Origin: Methylotetracoccus sp.
GTDB taxonomy: Bacteria > Pseudomonadota > Gammaproteobacteria > Methylococcales > Methylococcaceae
NCBI GenBank assembly: GCA_025458755.1
Contig: JALORT010000159.1
Location: forward strand, 1 to 5,775
Reading direction: 5' to 3'
DNA length: 5,775 nt
A model generated the notes under the pieces. That model saw only the letters and a list, made by a program, of their open reading frames with translations, did no database searches and had not been told where the DNA came from. This document shows, piece by piece, positions 1 through 5,775 of this stretch (positions within the stretch are counted from its first letter, which is position 1; each line of letters begins with the position of its first letter). The translations under genes were made by a program, and so were the position numbers.

Positions 1-81
1 CAGGTGGGAAATGAAGGTCTGAGTCGAGTCCTCGAACTCCGCCGCATCATCGTCCGCCGGCTTGATTGTTCGCTTGGCCAT
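1..81 (-). CDS. tatC: TatC, Sec-independent (twin-arginine) translocase subunit, N-terminal fragment
   Basis: Only the first 27 codons are in the window; the gene continues past position 1. TatC is the multispanning inner-membrane subunit that, with TatB, recognises twin-arginine signal peptides. The fragment begins MAKRTIKPADDD and ends STQTFISHL. The last part matches the conserved TatC segment just before the first transmembrane helix (E. coli has TQPLITHL followed by IELRKRLL). The ATG at 81-79 was chosen because no ATG, GTG or TTG occurs later in this frame within the window and the conserved block begins about 16 codons downstream. It leaves an acidic N-terminal extension of roughly 14 residues compared with E. 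coli. The start lies inside tatB, overlapping its end by 35 bp. There is no strong Shine-Dalgarno sequence, which suggests translation coupled to tatB. Identity rests on a short motif plus position directly after tatA and tatB. A GTG 24 bp upstream is a less likely start. Confidence 0.88.
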   Translation of the reverse strand, partial: MAKRTIKPADDDAAEFEDSTQTFISHL

Positions 82-373
82 CCGGTTCCGGATCTTTGTG
101 TTCACGATGTTCGGGGACAGTGTTTAGCGAGCGTTTCGGCGGTTCCTCTAGGTCGAATGACGACAGCGCTTTCTTTTCGCGCCGCAGCGCTTCCTGCAGT
201 TCGTACAACTGCAGTTCATGATCGATATCCTGCTTCACCGACGCGACCATCGAGCGCGCCTTACGGACCCAGAGCGCCGTCTCGCGCGCCACCCGCGGCA
301 GCCGCTCCGGCCCAAAGGCGAGCAGTGCAACGATGCCCACCAACATCATTTCCCAGAACCCGACGTCGAACAT
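47..373 (-). CDS. tatB: TatB, Sec-independent protein translocase subunit
   Basis: This 108-residue protein is the TatB subunit, a single-span inner-membrane protein that partners TatC in the twin-arginine signal-peptide receptor complex. It starts MFDVGFWEMMLVGIVALLAF, very close to E. coli TatB (MFDIGFSELLLVFIIGLVVL). The N-terminal hydrophobic helix covers about residues 4-20, Glu8 in the membrane segment is a TatB hallmark, and a GPERLP hinge at 21-26 leads into an amphipathic, charged helix (about 27-75, including QLYELQEALRREKKAL). The tail after about residue 76 is polar and probably disordered. It is shorter than E. coli TatB (171 residues) but within family range, since the tail varies. 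It lies 14 bp after tatA, and its 3' end overlaps the tatC start. The bases before its ATG are C-rich with no Shine-Dalgarno sequence, and a small hairpin sits at the tatA-tatB junction. Confidence 0.95.
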   Translation of the reverse strand: MFDVGFWEMMLVGIVALLAFGPERLPRVARETALWVRKARSMVASVKQDIDHELQLYELQEALRREKKALSSFDLEEPPKRSLNTVPEHREHKDPEPDGQANNQAGGR

Positions 374-380
374 GGGCGCG

Positions 381-395
381 AGGCGGCTTACGCCT
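381..395 (-). promoter_or_regulatory. Small hairpin over the tatA stop codon, at the tatA-tatB junction
   Basis: On the minus strand the arms AGGCG and CGCCT pair perfectly (5 bp, four of them G-C) around the 5-base loop TAAGC, which contains the tatA stop codon TAA. The 3' arm ends 7 bases before the tatB ATG, so the stem occupies the place where a tatB Shine-Dalgarno sequence would be expected, and the remaining bases (CGCGCCC) are not purine-rich. No U-tract follows, so it is not an intrinsic terminator. A role in lowering tatB translation relative to tatA is inference; a 5-bp stem can arise by chance in GC-rich DNA. Confidence 0.4.
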
Positions 396-591
396 GGTCC
401 TTCTTGTCGGCCACCACTTCACCGTCCAGCGTCTGGCCTTTTTCCGGCTTTTCTTCGCTCTCGTTCATCGCGCTGCGAAAACTCTTGATCGCGCCGCCCA
501 AATCACCGCCGATGTTGCGGAGCCGCTTCGTACCGAAAATCAACAGAACGATCAGGAAAAGGAGCACCAACTCCCAAATACCGATACCCAT
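388..591 (-). CDS. tatA: TatA, Sec-independent protein translocase pore-forming subunit
   Basis: This 67-residue protein is TatA, the abundant single-span membrane protein that oligomerises to let folded proteins cross the inner membrane. It begins [20 protein letters not shown] and continues [18 protein letters not shown], the classic TatA layout: transmembrane helix at about residues 5-19, the conserved Phe19-Gly20 hinge, then an amphipathic helix at about 22-42 ending in SFRSAM, and a short charged tail. The lack of the TatB-type Glu8 and GP hinge separates it from the neighbouring TatB. The ATG at 591-589 has a good ribosome binding site, GAGG at 603-600 with 8 bases of spacing, in contrast to tatB. 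It is the first gene of the tatABC group. The 182 bp upstream could carry its own promoter, but I could not identify a convincing one. Confidence 0.96.
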   Translation of the reverse strand: MGIGIWELVLLFLIVLLIFGTKRLRNIGGDLGGAIKSFRSAMNESEEKPEKGQTLDGEVVADKKDQA

Positions 592-663
592 GACGAGAAC
601 CTCGCGAATTAGATTAATAACTGACTGCTGTGAACGCCGGATTCATTCCCGAGAGATCCGCTG

Positions 664-683
664 CAACGGCAACCATCCCGTTG
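664..683. repeat. Inverted repeat in the gap upstream of tatA
   Basis: CAACGG (664-669) and CCGTTG (678-683) are perfect 6-bp inverted arms separated by 8 bases. They lie in the 182-bp gap (592-773) between the secreted-protein gene and tatA, about 75 bp before the tatA start. Neither strand has a T-run after it, so an intrinsic terminator is unlikely. It could be a protein-binding dyad, an mRNA hairpin or chance. I see no small gene elsewhere in this gap. Confidence 0.3.
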
Positions 684-773
684 TACTGAATGAGAGCTTG
701 GGCTCAGCGTGACTTCGCACACGCGACAGCCGCTTTCTCTCGACCGGACAAGTCCACCCGAGGGGCAGTGGCT

Positions 774-1181
774 CTATTTGAACCGCAGCAAAACTTTGCC
801 TTCCGAATCGAAGCGGCAGAAGTTCGCTAGGAAATAGCCACACTCTCGGGATTCTGAGACCCTGGCTTCGTCGCCGTTCAACTGGACCCGGAGTTCGCAA
901 TAACGGCGCTCTCCCGGAATTTGTTCCTTGAAGACCAGTTCTGTCTCACTGATCATCTTCGCTTCGCCTTCAATCTCTGCCGCGCAGGGCCTGACTCCTC
1001 GTTCCGCTTCCATCGCGTTGGGTTCGAAATCGACGTCCATGGCAGCCTTGATATCGTCACCGATCCGGGTGATCTTTAAATGCTGTACATGCGCGCCATC
1101 GCGGCGCACATAATGCTCGGTCGACGCGAACGCCGCGCCGCAAACAACGCAGGCCAGGCCGAGAATGACCGCTTTTTTCAT
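774..1181 (-). CDS. Secreted (periplasmic) hypothetical protein with four cysteines
   Basis: I do not recognise the family of this 135-residue protein. The N-terminus, MKKAVILGLACVVCGAAFA, is a Sec signal peptide: Lys2-Lys3, a hydrophobic core at about 4-15, and an AFA signal peptidase I site that predicts cleavage after residue 19. There is no twin-arginine motif and no proper lipobox before Cys11 or Cys14, so a soluble periplasmic or secreted protein is expected. The mature part of about 116 residues has four cysteines (66, 95, 114, 122), enough for two disulfides. Its C-terminal half carries C-x5-EGEAK, RYCELRV and ECGYFLANFCRFDSEGK, a pattern reminiscent of small secreted beta-rich proteins of unknown function. 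The ATG at 1181 is supported by GAGGG 7 bases upstream and by the signal peptide starting exactly there. It lies 68 bp after dapD and 182 bp before tatA, same strand. The function is unknown. Confidence 0.85.
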   Translation of the reverse strand: MKKAVILGLACVVCGAAFASTEHYVRRDGAHVQHLKITRIGDDIKAAMDVDFEPNAMEAERGVRPCAAEIEGEAKMISETELVFKEQIPGERRYCELRVQLNGDEARVSESRECGYFLANFCRFDSEGKVLLRFK

Positions 1182-1209
1182 CGCTGTTCCCTCTGTTTCA
1201 TTATTATTG

Positions 1210-1227
1210 GCATCGCCTTCGCGACGC
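1210..1227 (-). other. Short hairpin between dapD and the secreted-protein gene
   Basis: On the minus strand GCGTCGC and GCGATGC can pair as a 7-bp stem (one G-U pair) around the 4-base loop GAAG, in the 68-bp gap after dapD. The following bases are CAATAATAATG, not a U-run, so it does not look like an intrinsic terminator. It may be a processing or stabilising stem in a shared transcript, or chance. Confidence 0.3.
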
Positions 1228-1249
1228 AGGATGGCGTCCCCGAGCTGAT

Positions 1250-2065
1250 CTAGTCGCGCAACAGTTCGTTGATGCCCACTTTGCCGCGGGTCTTTTCATC
1301 CACCTCTTTGATGATTACAGCACAGTACAGGCTGTGGCTTCCATCCTTGGCCGGAAGATTGCCCGAAACAACGACCGAACCCGCCGGGATTCTTCCATAC
1401 GTCACCTCCCCGGTGCTACGGTTGTAAATCTTCGTGCTCTGACCGATGTAGACACCCATCGAGATCACGGAACCCTGTTCAACAATCACGCCTTCCACGA
1501 CTTCCGAGCGAGCGCCGATGAAGCAATCATCTTCGATGATCGTGGGCGCCGCCTGCAGCGGCTCGAGCACGCCGCCGATGCCAACCCCTCCGGACAGATG
1601 GACGTTCTTGCCGATCTGCGCACACGAGCCAACGGTCGCCCAGGTATCGACCATGGTGCCGCTGTCGACGTAAGCCCCGATGTTCACGAACGAAGGCATC
1701 AGCACCACATTCGGCGCAATGTAGGCACCCCGCCTCACGGCCGCAGGAGGGACCACGCGCGCACCGAGCCGGCGGAAATCCTCCGGCGCATAGCTGCCGA
1801 ACTTCGGCTCGACCTTGTCAAAGTAACGCGTTTCGCCGCCATCCATCACGCGAGTGTCGTTGATCCGGAATGACAGCAGCACCGCTTTCTTCAGCCACTG
1901 ATTGACGATCCATCCGCCGTCACGCTTTTCAGCCACCCGAAGCTCGCCGGCATCGAGCCGGCGCAGACATTCCTCCACCGCCTCCCGCACTTCAGCGCCA
2001 ACGGAGGTTGGCGTTAAATCGGCCCGCTGTTCGAAAGCTTGTTCGATGACTCGTTCTAGCGACAT
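1250..2065 (-). CDS. dapD: 2,3,4,5-tetrahydropyridine-2,6-dicarboxylate N-succinyltransferase (DapD)
   Basis: DapD transfers succinyl from succinyl-CoA to tetrahydrodipicolinate, giving N-succinyl-2-amino-6-ketopimelate, a cytoplasmic committed step of the succinylase route to meso-diaminopimelate and lysine. The 271 residues match the usual length (E. coli about 274). An N-terminal helical domain (about 1-100, including [18 protein letters not shown]) is followed by a left-handed parallel beta-helix of hexapeptide repeats (about 105-235): [18 protein letters not shown], then [20 protein letters not shown] and [12 protein letters not shown]. Asp140 and Glu188 (in GARSEVVEG) appear to match the catalytic pair proposed for mycobacterial DapD; this is my by-eye alignment. 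The active enzyme is expected to be a trimer. The ATG lies 6 bp after the dapC stop with only a weak purine-rich ribosome binding site, so translation coupled to dapC is likely. DapC, the next enzyme, is encoded just upstream. Confidence 0.97.
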   Translation of the reverse strand: MSLERVIEQAFEQRADLTPTSVGAEVREAVEECLRRLDAGELRVAEKRDGGWIVNQWLKKAVLLSFRINDTRVMDGGETRYFDKVEPKFGSYAPEDFRRLGARVVPPAAVRRGAYIAPNVVLMPSFVNIGAYVDSGTMVDTWATVGSCAQIGKNVHLSGGVGIGGVLEPLQAAPTIIEDDCFIGARSEVVEGVIVEQGSVISMGVYIGQSTKIYNRSTGEVTYGRIPAGSVVVSGNLPAKDGSHSLYCAVIIKEVDEKTRGKVGINELLRD

Positions 2066-2071
2066 GGTTTC

Positions 2072-3274
2072 TTACTTCAAGTTTTTGGTGAATTGGTTGA
2101 TGCGATGCGCCGCCTCCACACATTCGTCCAGCGGCGCGACCAGCGCGATACGCACATGGCGGGCGCCCGGATTGACACCGCCCTCACTGACCCGCGACAG
2201 AAAGCTTCCAGGCAACACCGTGACATGGCCTTCCGCGAAAAGGCCGCGCGCAAATTCGGCGTCATCGACCGGCGTTTCCGGCCACAAGTAAAAGCCCGCA
2301 GGGGGCATGTCGACCTCTAAGACTTCGCTGACGATAGGATAAACGGCCGAGAACTTCCTCCGGTAGCTGGCGCGATTATCCCGCACGTGGGTCTCATCAC
2401 TCCAGGCGGCGATACTGGCATGCTGGATGGGTGGCGACATCGCGCAGCCCTGGTAGGTTCGGTACAGGGCATAGTGTTTCAGTACCTCCGCATCACCCGC
2501 GACGAAACCCGAACGGAGCCCGGGCGCATTGGAGCGTTTCGACAGGCTGTGGAACACCACACAGTGCTTGTACTCGGTATTGCCCATCGCGTGCGCCGCC
2601 TGCAGCAAGCCGGCTGGCGGCATGCTCTCGTCGACGTACAGCTCCGAGTAGCATTCGTCGGACGCGATCACAAAACCCCAGTGGTCCGCCAGACGGATCA
2701 GCCGTTGTAACTGCTCCGCCGGCATCACCGCGCCGCTGGGATTGCCCGGCGAGCAAACATACACCAGACGGCAGTGTCGCCAGACCGTTTCCGGGACCTG
2801 GTCGAAGTCCGGCAGAAACCCATTCCCCCGATGCAGATTCAGAAAGTGGGGCCGCGCGCCGGTCAGGAGCGCCGCACCTTCGTAGATCTGATAAAAGGGA
2901 TTGGGCATCAACACCCGCGCACCCGCTCGCGGGTCGACGACGGCTTGGGCGAATGAAAACAGTGCTTCCCGCGTGCCGTTCACCGGAAGAACCTGCCGCT
3001 CCGGATCCAGGTCGGCAGCGGGGATTATAAACCGGCGACACAGCCATGCCGCGATCGCCTGCCGCAGCGCAGCGAATCCGCGCGTCGCTGGATAGTGGGC
3101 CAAGCCATGCAGATGGGCAATCAATGCCTCGCTGATACAGTGCGGCGTGGGGTGCTGCGGCTCACCGATCGATAAGCTGATATGCGGCAAACGGGAGGGC
3201 GGCTCGACCCCGTGTTTCATCTGGGCCAGCTTCTCGAAAGGATAAGGCTGGAGGTCGGCAAGAAAAGGGTTCAT
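2072..3274 (-). CDS. dapC: Succinyldiaminopimelate aminotransferase (DapC)
   Basis: This is a PLP-dependent fold-type I aminotransferase of 400 residues. It belongs to the proteobacterial DapC family, which uses glutamate to aminate N-succinyl-2-amino-6-ketopimelate to N-succinyl-LL-diaminopimelate, the step after DapD. Visible motifs are LSIGEPQHPTP (about 33-44), NGTREALF (99-106), NPFYQIYEG (125-133), the SPGNPSG loop (175-181, cofactor-binding Asn178), SDECYSELY with Asp206 and Tyr209, and HSLSKRSNAPGLRSG with the Schiff-base Lys246. The start MNPFLADLQPYPFEKL matches the conserved DapC N-terminus. The frame stays open to an ATG at 3481, but the extra 69 residues are low-complexity, Arg/Pro-rich and unlike the family, and a likely promoter lies inside them, so the ATG at 3274 is preferred. 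There is no clear Shine-Dalgarno sequence at this start. dapC is the first gene of the minus-strand run and is divergent from rapA. General aminotransferase misassignment is possible but unlikely with dapD adjacent. Confidence 0.94.
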   Translation of the reverse strand: MNPFLADLQPYPFEKLAQMKHGVEPPSRLPHISLSIGEPQHPTPHCISEALIAHLHGLAHYPATRGFAALRQAIAAWLCRRFIIPAADLDPERQVLPVNGTREALFSFAQAVVDPRAGARVLMPNPFYQIYEGAALLTGARPHFLNLHRGNGFLPDFDQVPETVWRHCRLVYVCSPGNPSGAVMPAEQLQRLIRLADHWGFVIASDECYSELYVDESMPPAGLLQAAHAMGNTEYKHCVVFHSLSKRSNAPGLRSGFVAGDAEVLKHYALYRTYQGCAMSPPIQHASIAAWSDETHVRDNRASYRRKFSAVYPIVSEVLEVDMPPAGFYLWPETPVDDAEFARGLFAEGHVTVLPGSFLSRVSEGGVNPGARHVRIALVAPLDECVEAAHRINQFTKNLK

Positions 3275-3360
3275 CGGCCGGGGCCAGGGAGACAAACAAA
3301 TCGAGAACAGCGTTCGGAGTTCGCCGGGACCATCCCGGACCCGCCATGAAGGTGCGGCGA

Positions 3361-3390
3361 AGTATAGTGGATCACGGCTTCGGCTTCCAA
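3361..3390 (-). promoter_or_regulatory. Putative sigma70-type promoter for dapC
   Basis: On the minus strand TTGGAA (3390-3385) and TATACT (3366-3361) are separated by 18 bp; they match the -35 and -10 consensus at 4 and 5 of 6 positions. Transcription would start near 3354, giving a leader of about 80 bases before the dapC ATG at 3274. It sits inside the unlikely N-terminal extension of the dapC frame, which supports the shorter dapC start. This is a consensus match by eye only. Confidence 0.45.
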
Positions 3391-3512
3391 GCACAGCGCC
3401 CAGCCGACATCGGGCCGGGCAATGCGAGGCGGCATCTCTGCGCGGCATACGGCTTTCCCCATCACGAGTCTTTCCGAGCATGAATACACGCCGCGCCGCC
3501 TCCGTGTTGCCC

Positions 3513-3521
3513 TGCTACAAT
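3513..3521 (+). promoter_or_regulatory. Putative extended -10 promoter for rapA
   Basis: TGCTACAAT is an extended -10 element (TG-n-TACAAT; the hexamer matches 5 of 6). No good -35 hexamer is found 17 bp upstream, as is typical of extended -10 promoters. Transcription would begin near 3528, leaving a short leader of about 35 bases before the rapA start, with its AGGAG ribosome binding site inside. An in-frame TAG at 3537-3539 excludes a rapA start further upstream. Motif match only. Confidence 0.5.
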
Positions 3522-3551
3522 GTCGACCCCTTTTTATAGCCTCAGAAACTC

Positions 3552-3556
3552 AGGAG
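3552..3556 (+). promoter_or_regulatory. rapA ribosome binding site, which helps choose between two start codons
   Basis: AGGAG lies 4 bases before a GTG (3561) and 7 bases before the adjacent in-frame TTG (3564). The spacing favours TTG, while GTG is the commoner alternative start codon. No ATG is available between the in-frame stop at 3537-3539 and the conserved PGQRWISDTE block. Confidence 0.65.
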
Positions 3557-3563
3557 AACGGTG

Positions 3564-5775
3564 TTGTCAGTATTCGTTCCCGGGCAGCGTTGGATCAGCG
3601 ACACAGAGCCGGAGTTGGGGCTGGGTACCGTTCTGGAAGTCGATGCGCAACGGGTGACGGTACTCTATATCGCCGCCAGCGAACGACGGACCTACGCGCG
3701 CCGGAATGCGCCGCTCACCCGTGTGCGTTTCGCGCCCGGTGACACCGTAACCAGCGTTGACGGATGGACAGTGACGGTGTCCTCCGTCGAGGAAAGCGGC
3801 GCGGTGATCACCTACAGCGGCTGCGACGCCAGCGGCGCGCACCGACGCTTGGAAGAAATCGAGCTCGACCATTTCCTTCAATTCAACCGGCCGCAGGATC
3901 GGCTGTTCGCCGGTCAGGTCGATTCCTCGGCGTTATTTCGGCTTCGCATCGAGACGCTGCGAAAACTCAATGAATTGGAGCAGTCGCCGATTCGCGGCCT
4001 GTTGGGGCCGCGGACCAGCCCTATTCCACACCAACTGTATATCGCGCATGAGGTGGGGACGCGGCACGCGCCACGGGTGCTGCTGGCCGATGAGGTGGGG
4101 CTCGGGAAGACGATCGAAGCCGGTCTCATCGTACATCACCGGCTGTTGACGGGGCGCGCACAGCGCGTGCTTCTTATCGTGCCGGAGACGCTGCTGCACC
4201 AATGGCTGGTGGAGATGCGGCGCCGCTTCAATCTTTGTTTTAGTCTGTTCGACGAAGACCGCTACTGGAGCAGCGAGGCGGAGAATCCGTTTCTGGCCGA
4301 ACCGCTGGCGCTTTGCAGCCTGGAATTCCTGATGCAGGATGGCGACCGTCAGAACTGCGTGCTGGCGGCTGAGTGGGACCTGTGCGTGGTCGACGAAGCC
4401 CACCATCTCCGCTACACCCCTGAAGCCGCCAGCCCGGAATACCGCTTCGTGGAACGTTTGGCGGCACGGTCTCCCGGTCTGCTGCTGTTGACGGCGACCC
4501 CGGAACAATGGGGTAAAGCCAGCCATTTCGCCCGGTTGCGGCTGCTCGATCCGGATCGATTCCACGACTTCGATCGATTTGTCCAAGAGGAGCAGGACTA
4601 CGAGTCGCTCGCCGACGTCTTGAACGAATTGCTGGATCGGAAAAGCCTGAATGAACTGTCACTGCGCCGCCTGCGTTCCTTTTTGACGCATGACCGAGCG
4701 GATGAATTGCTCGGCCAGCTGGCCGACGGCGAACAGAGCGAACAGGCACGGCAGGCTTTGATACAGCTGCTCTTGGACCGCCATGGCACCGGGCGCGTGT
4801 TGTTCCGCAATACGCGGGCGACGGTCAAGGGCTTCCCGGAAAGACAGCTCCATCTGTATCCACTGCCGCTGCCTGACCATTACCGGAGACTGCTGCAGCA
4901 ACCCGATCTCGATCCGACCGCTTACTTGCACCCCGAAAGCCTCTGTGCGGCGTCTTCCTCGAGTCCAGGCGAGTGGTGGCGGTCCGATCACCGGATCGAC
5001 TGGCTTGTTCCGTTCCTAAAAACGCTGCAGCGTGCCAAAGCGCTGGTGATCTGCGCACGGGCCGAAACCGCTCTCGGGCTGGAGGAAGCGCTGCGCGTGC
5101 TGGGCGGCATCGGTGCCGCGGTCTTTCACGAAGGAATGACCATTGTGGCACGCGATCGCGCCGCGGCGTGGTTCGCGGATGAAGAAGACGGAGCCCGCGT
5201 GCTGGTCTGTTCCGAAATCGGCAGTGAGGGCCGCAACTTTCAATTCTCGCATCATCTGGTACTGTTCGACCTCCCGTTGAGCCCCGATCTGCTCGAACAG
5301 CGCATCGGACGTTTGGACCGCATCGGGCAGACGGCGACGATCCGGATCCACGTTCCGTTTTTCGAACACAGCGGACAGGATGTCCTGCGGCGCTGGTACC
5401 AGGAGGGCCTTGAGGCCTTCCGTCATCCCTGCCCCGCCGGACAGCAGGTATTCGAGCAAGTCGCGCCGGACTTGATCGCGTTATTGGCGGATCCCGAACC
5501 GGAGCGGACTGCCTCACTGCTGGCGCGAACGCGGGAACTCAACACCCGCTTACTTGACGCCCTGCATGCGGGCCGCGACCGACTGCTGGAGCTGAACTCC
5601 TGCCGCCCGGAGCCCGCCCGCCGCCTGATGGAGCAGATCCACCGGCATGATAGGGATCCGAGACTTTGGAGTTACTTGGAGTCTGTCTTCGACGCGTACG
5701 GGGTCAATGTGGAAGATCATTCCCGCCACTGTGTCATCCTGACTCCCGGAGACCACCTGCGCGTCCCTCATTTTC
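3564..5775 (+). CDS. rapA: RNA polymerase-associated ATPase RapA (HepA), C-terminus beyond the window
   Basis: RapA is a Swi2/Snf2-type ATPase that binds RNA polymerase and promotes its release and recycling after transcription. About 737 codons are present; E. coli RapA has 968, so roughly 230 are missing past the right edge. The N-terminus (GQRWISDTEPELGLGTV, then NRPQDRLFAGQVD near residue 115) is the Tudor-like RapA N-terminal region. The helicase core follows: Walker A ADEVGLGKTIEAG with Lys182, DEAH at 277-280, TATPE at 310-314, SEIGSEGRNFQ at 550-560 and QRIGRLDRIGQ at 579-589. The final residues (ILTPGDHLRVPHF) match the RapA-specific C-terminal part. The frame is open with no frameshift. 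The linker between the helicase lobes (about residues 440-470) is shorter than in E. coli. The TTG start is preferred on spacing to AGGAG; a GTG one codon earlier is the alternative. It is divergent from dapC with its own likely promoter. Confidence 0.97.
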   Translation, partial: MSVFVPGQRWISDTEPELGLGTVLEVDAQRVTVLYIAASERRTYARRNAPLTRVRFAPGDTVTSVDGWTVTVSSVEESGAVITYSGCDASGAHRRLEEIELDHFLQFNRPQDRLFAGQVDSSALFRLRIETLRKLNELEQSPIRGLLGPRTSPIPHQLYIAHEVGTRHAPRVLLADEVGLGKTIEAGLIVHHRLLTGRAQRVLLIVPETLLHQWLVEMRRRFNLCFSLFDEDRYWSSEAENPFLAEPLALCSLEFLMQDGDRQNCVLAAEWDLCVVDEAHHLRYTPEAASPEYRFVERLAARSPGLLLLTATPEQWGKASHFARLRLLDPDRFHDFDRFVQEEQDYESLADVLNELLDRKSLNELSLRRLRSFLTHDRADELLGQLADGEQSEQARQALIQLLLDRHGTGRVLFRNTRATVKGFPERQLHLYPLPLPDHYRRLLQQPDLDPTAYLHPESLCAASSSSPGEWWRSDHRIDWLVPFLKTLQRAKALVICARAETALGLEEALRVLGGIGAAVFHEGMTIVARDRAAAWFADEEDGARVLVCSEIGSEGRNFQFSHHLVLFDLPLSPDLLEQRIGRLDRIGQTATIRIHVPFFEHSGQDVLRRWYQEGLEAFRHPCPAGQQVFEQVAPDLIALLADPEPERTASLLARTRELNTRLLDALHAGRDRLLELNSCRPEPARRLMEQIHRHDRDPRLWSYLESVFDAYGVNVEDHSRHCVILTPGDHLRVPHF

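Larger units (their letters stand above)
3275..3563. other. Divergent intergenic region between dapC and rapA
   Basis: This 289-bp stretch holds no gene I can support. It contains the proposed dapC promoter (3361-3390, minus) and rapA promoter (3513-3521, plus), about 150 bp apart between their -10 elements. I found no operator-like palindrome, riboswitch or lysine-box structure, and no intrinsic terminator. Reading frames that cross it either extend dapC upstream or overlap rapA out of frame, and neither looks like protein. Confidence 0.6.

Noticed and set aside
4..612. Plus-strand open frame of 202 codons across the tat genes.
   Set aside because: It is antisense to tatA, tatB and tatC, which match their families clearly; its Arg/Pro/Ala-rich product looks like a shadow.
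608..634. Possible tatA promoter on the minus strand: TTCACA (634-629) and TCTAAT (613-608).
   Set aside because: The spacer is only 15 bp, and transcription would start near 601, placing the tatA ribosome binding site (603-600) at or before the first base of the RNA.
643..900. Minus-strand open frame of 85 codons extending into the gap before tatA.
   Set aside because: Its start lies inside the secreted-protein gene in another frame, it has no recognisable domain, and the overlapping gene has a good signal peptide and ribosome binding site.
1124..1181. Lipoprotein signal in the secreted hypothetical protein (Cys11 or Cys14).
   Set aside because: Residues before either cysteine do not fit a lipobox and the hydrophobic core before Cys11 is too short; the AFA signal peptidase I site fits better.
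1210..1227. Intrinsic terminator after dapD.
   Set aside because: The hairpin is short with a G-U pair and is followed by an A-rich stretch, not a U-run.
3275..3481. N-terminal extension of DapC starting at the ATG at 3481.
   Set aside because: The extension is unlike DapC family N-termini, and a plausible dapC promoter lies within it.
4825..5517. Long minus-strand open frame (230 codons) opposite rapA, plus others at 3933-4586 and 4240-4749.
   Set aside because: They lie antisense to clearly conserved RapA helicase motifs, have Arg/Pro/Ser-rich shadow composition and resemble no family.
1..5775. Novel defence, mobile or other undescribed multi-gene system.
   Set aside because: Almost all coding space is explained by core housekeeping genes; no array, terminal repeats, recombinase, toxin-antitoxin pair or compositional island was seen.

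Overview
The window looks like an ordinary stretch of core chromosome from a moderately GC-rich gammaproteobacterium. The evidence is a rapA gene (RapA is essentially a gammaproteobacterial RNA polymerase-recycling ATPase), the succinylase-type lysine/diaminopimelate genes dapC and dapD, and a tatABC cluster. The aquatic or methanotroph-like gammaproteobacteria (for example Methylococcales) would fit in general character, but that is a guess from memory and not something the sequence proves. I see no insertion sequence, phage gene, CRISPR array, rRNA or tRNA.

Layout: positions 1-3274 hold a co-oriented run of genes on the minus strand. In transcription order these are dapC (3274-2072), dapD (2065-1250), an unrecognised secreted protein with four cysteines (1181-774), tatA (591-388), tatB (373-47) and the first 27 codons of tatC (81-1, continuing beyond the window). 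Gaps are 6, 68, 182 and 14 bp, and tatB and tatC overlap by 35 bp. dapC/dapD and tatA/tatB/tatC are two tight sub-operons. The secreted-protein gene lies between them with looser spacing, so its co-transcription with either is plausible but not shown. A 289-bp divergent region (3275-3563) separates dapC from rapA, which reads rightward on the plus strand from a TTG (3564) or GTG (3561) start and runs off the window after about 737 codons, roughly three quarters of the usual length. Each side has a plausible sigma70-type promoter.

Functionally, DapD and DapC are consecutive steps of the succinylase route to meso-diaminopimelate and lysine (peptidoglycan precursor supply). TatA, TatB and TatC form the twin-arginine translocase, which exports folded proteins. 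RapA recycles RNA polymerase after transcription. The secreted protein has a Sec-type signal peptide and no twin-arginine motif, so it is a neighbour of the Tat genes but not an apparent substrate.

I found no previously undescribed system. The points most worth a second look are a small perfect hairpin at the tatA-tatB junction, where tatB has no visible Shine-Dalgarno sequence; the long tatB/tatC overlap with a charged N-terminal TatC extension; and the unknown four-cysteine periplasmic protein.
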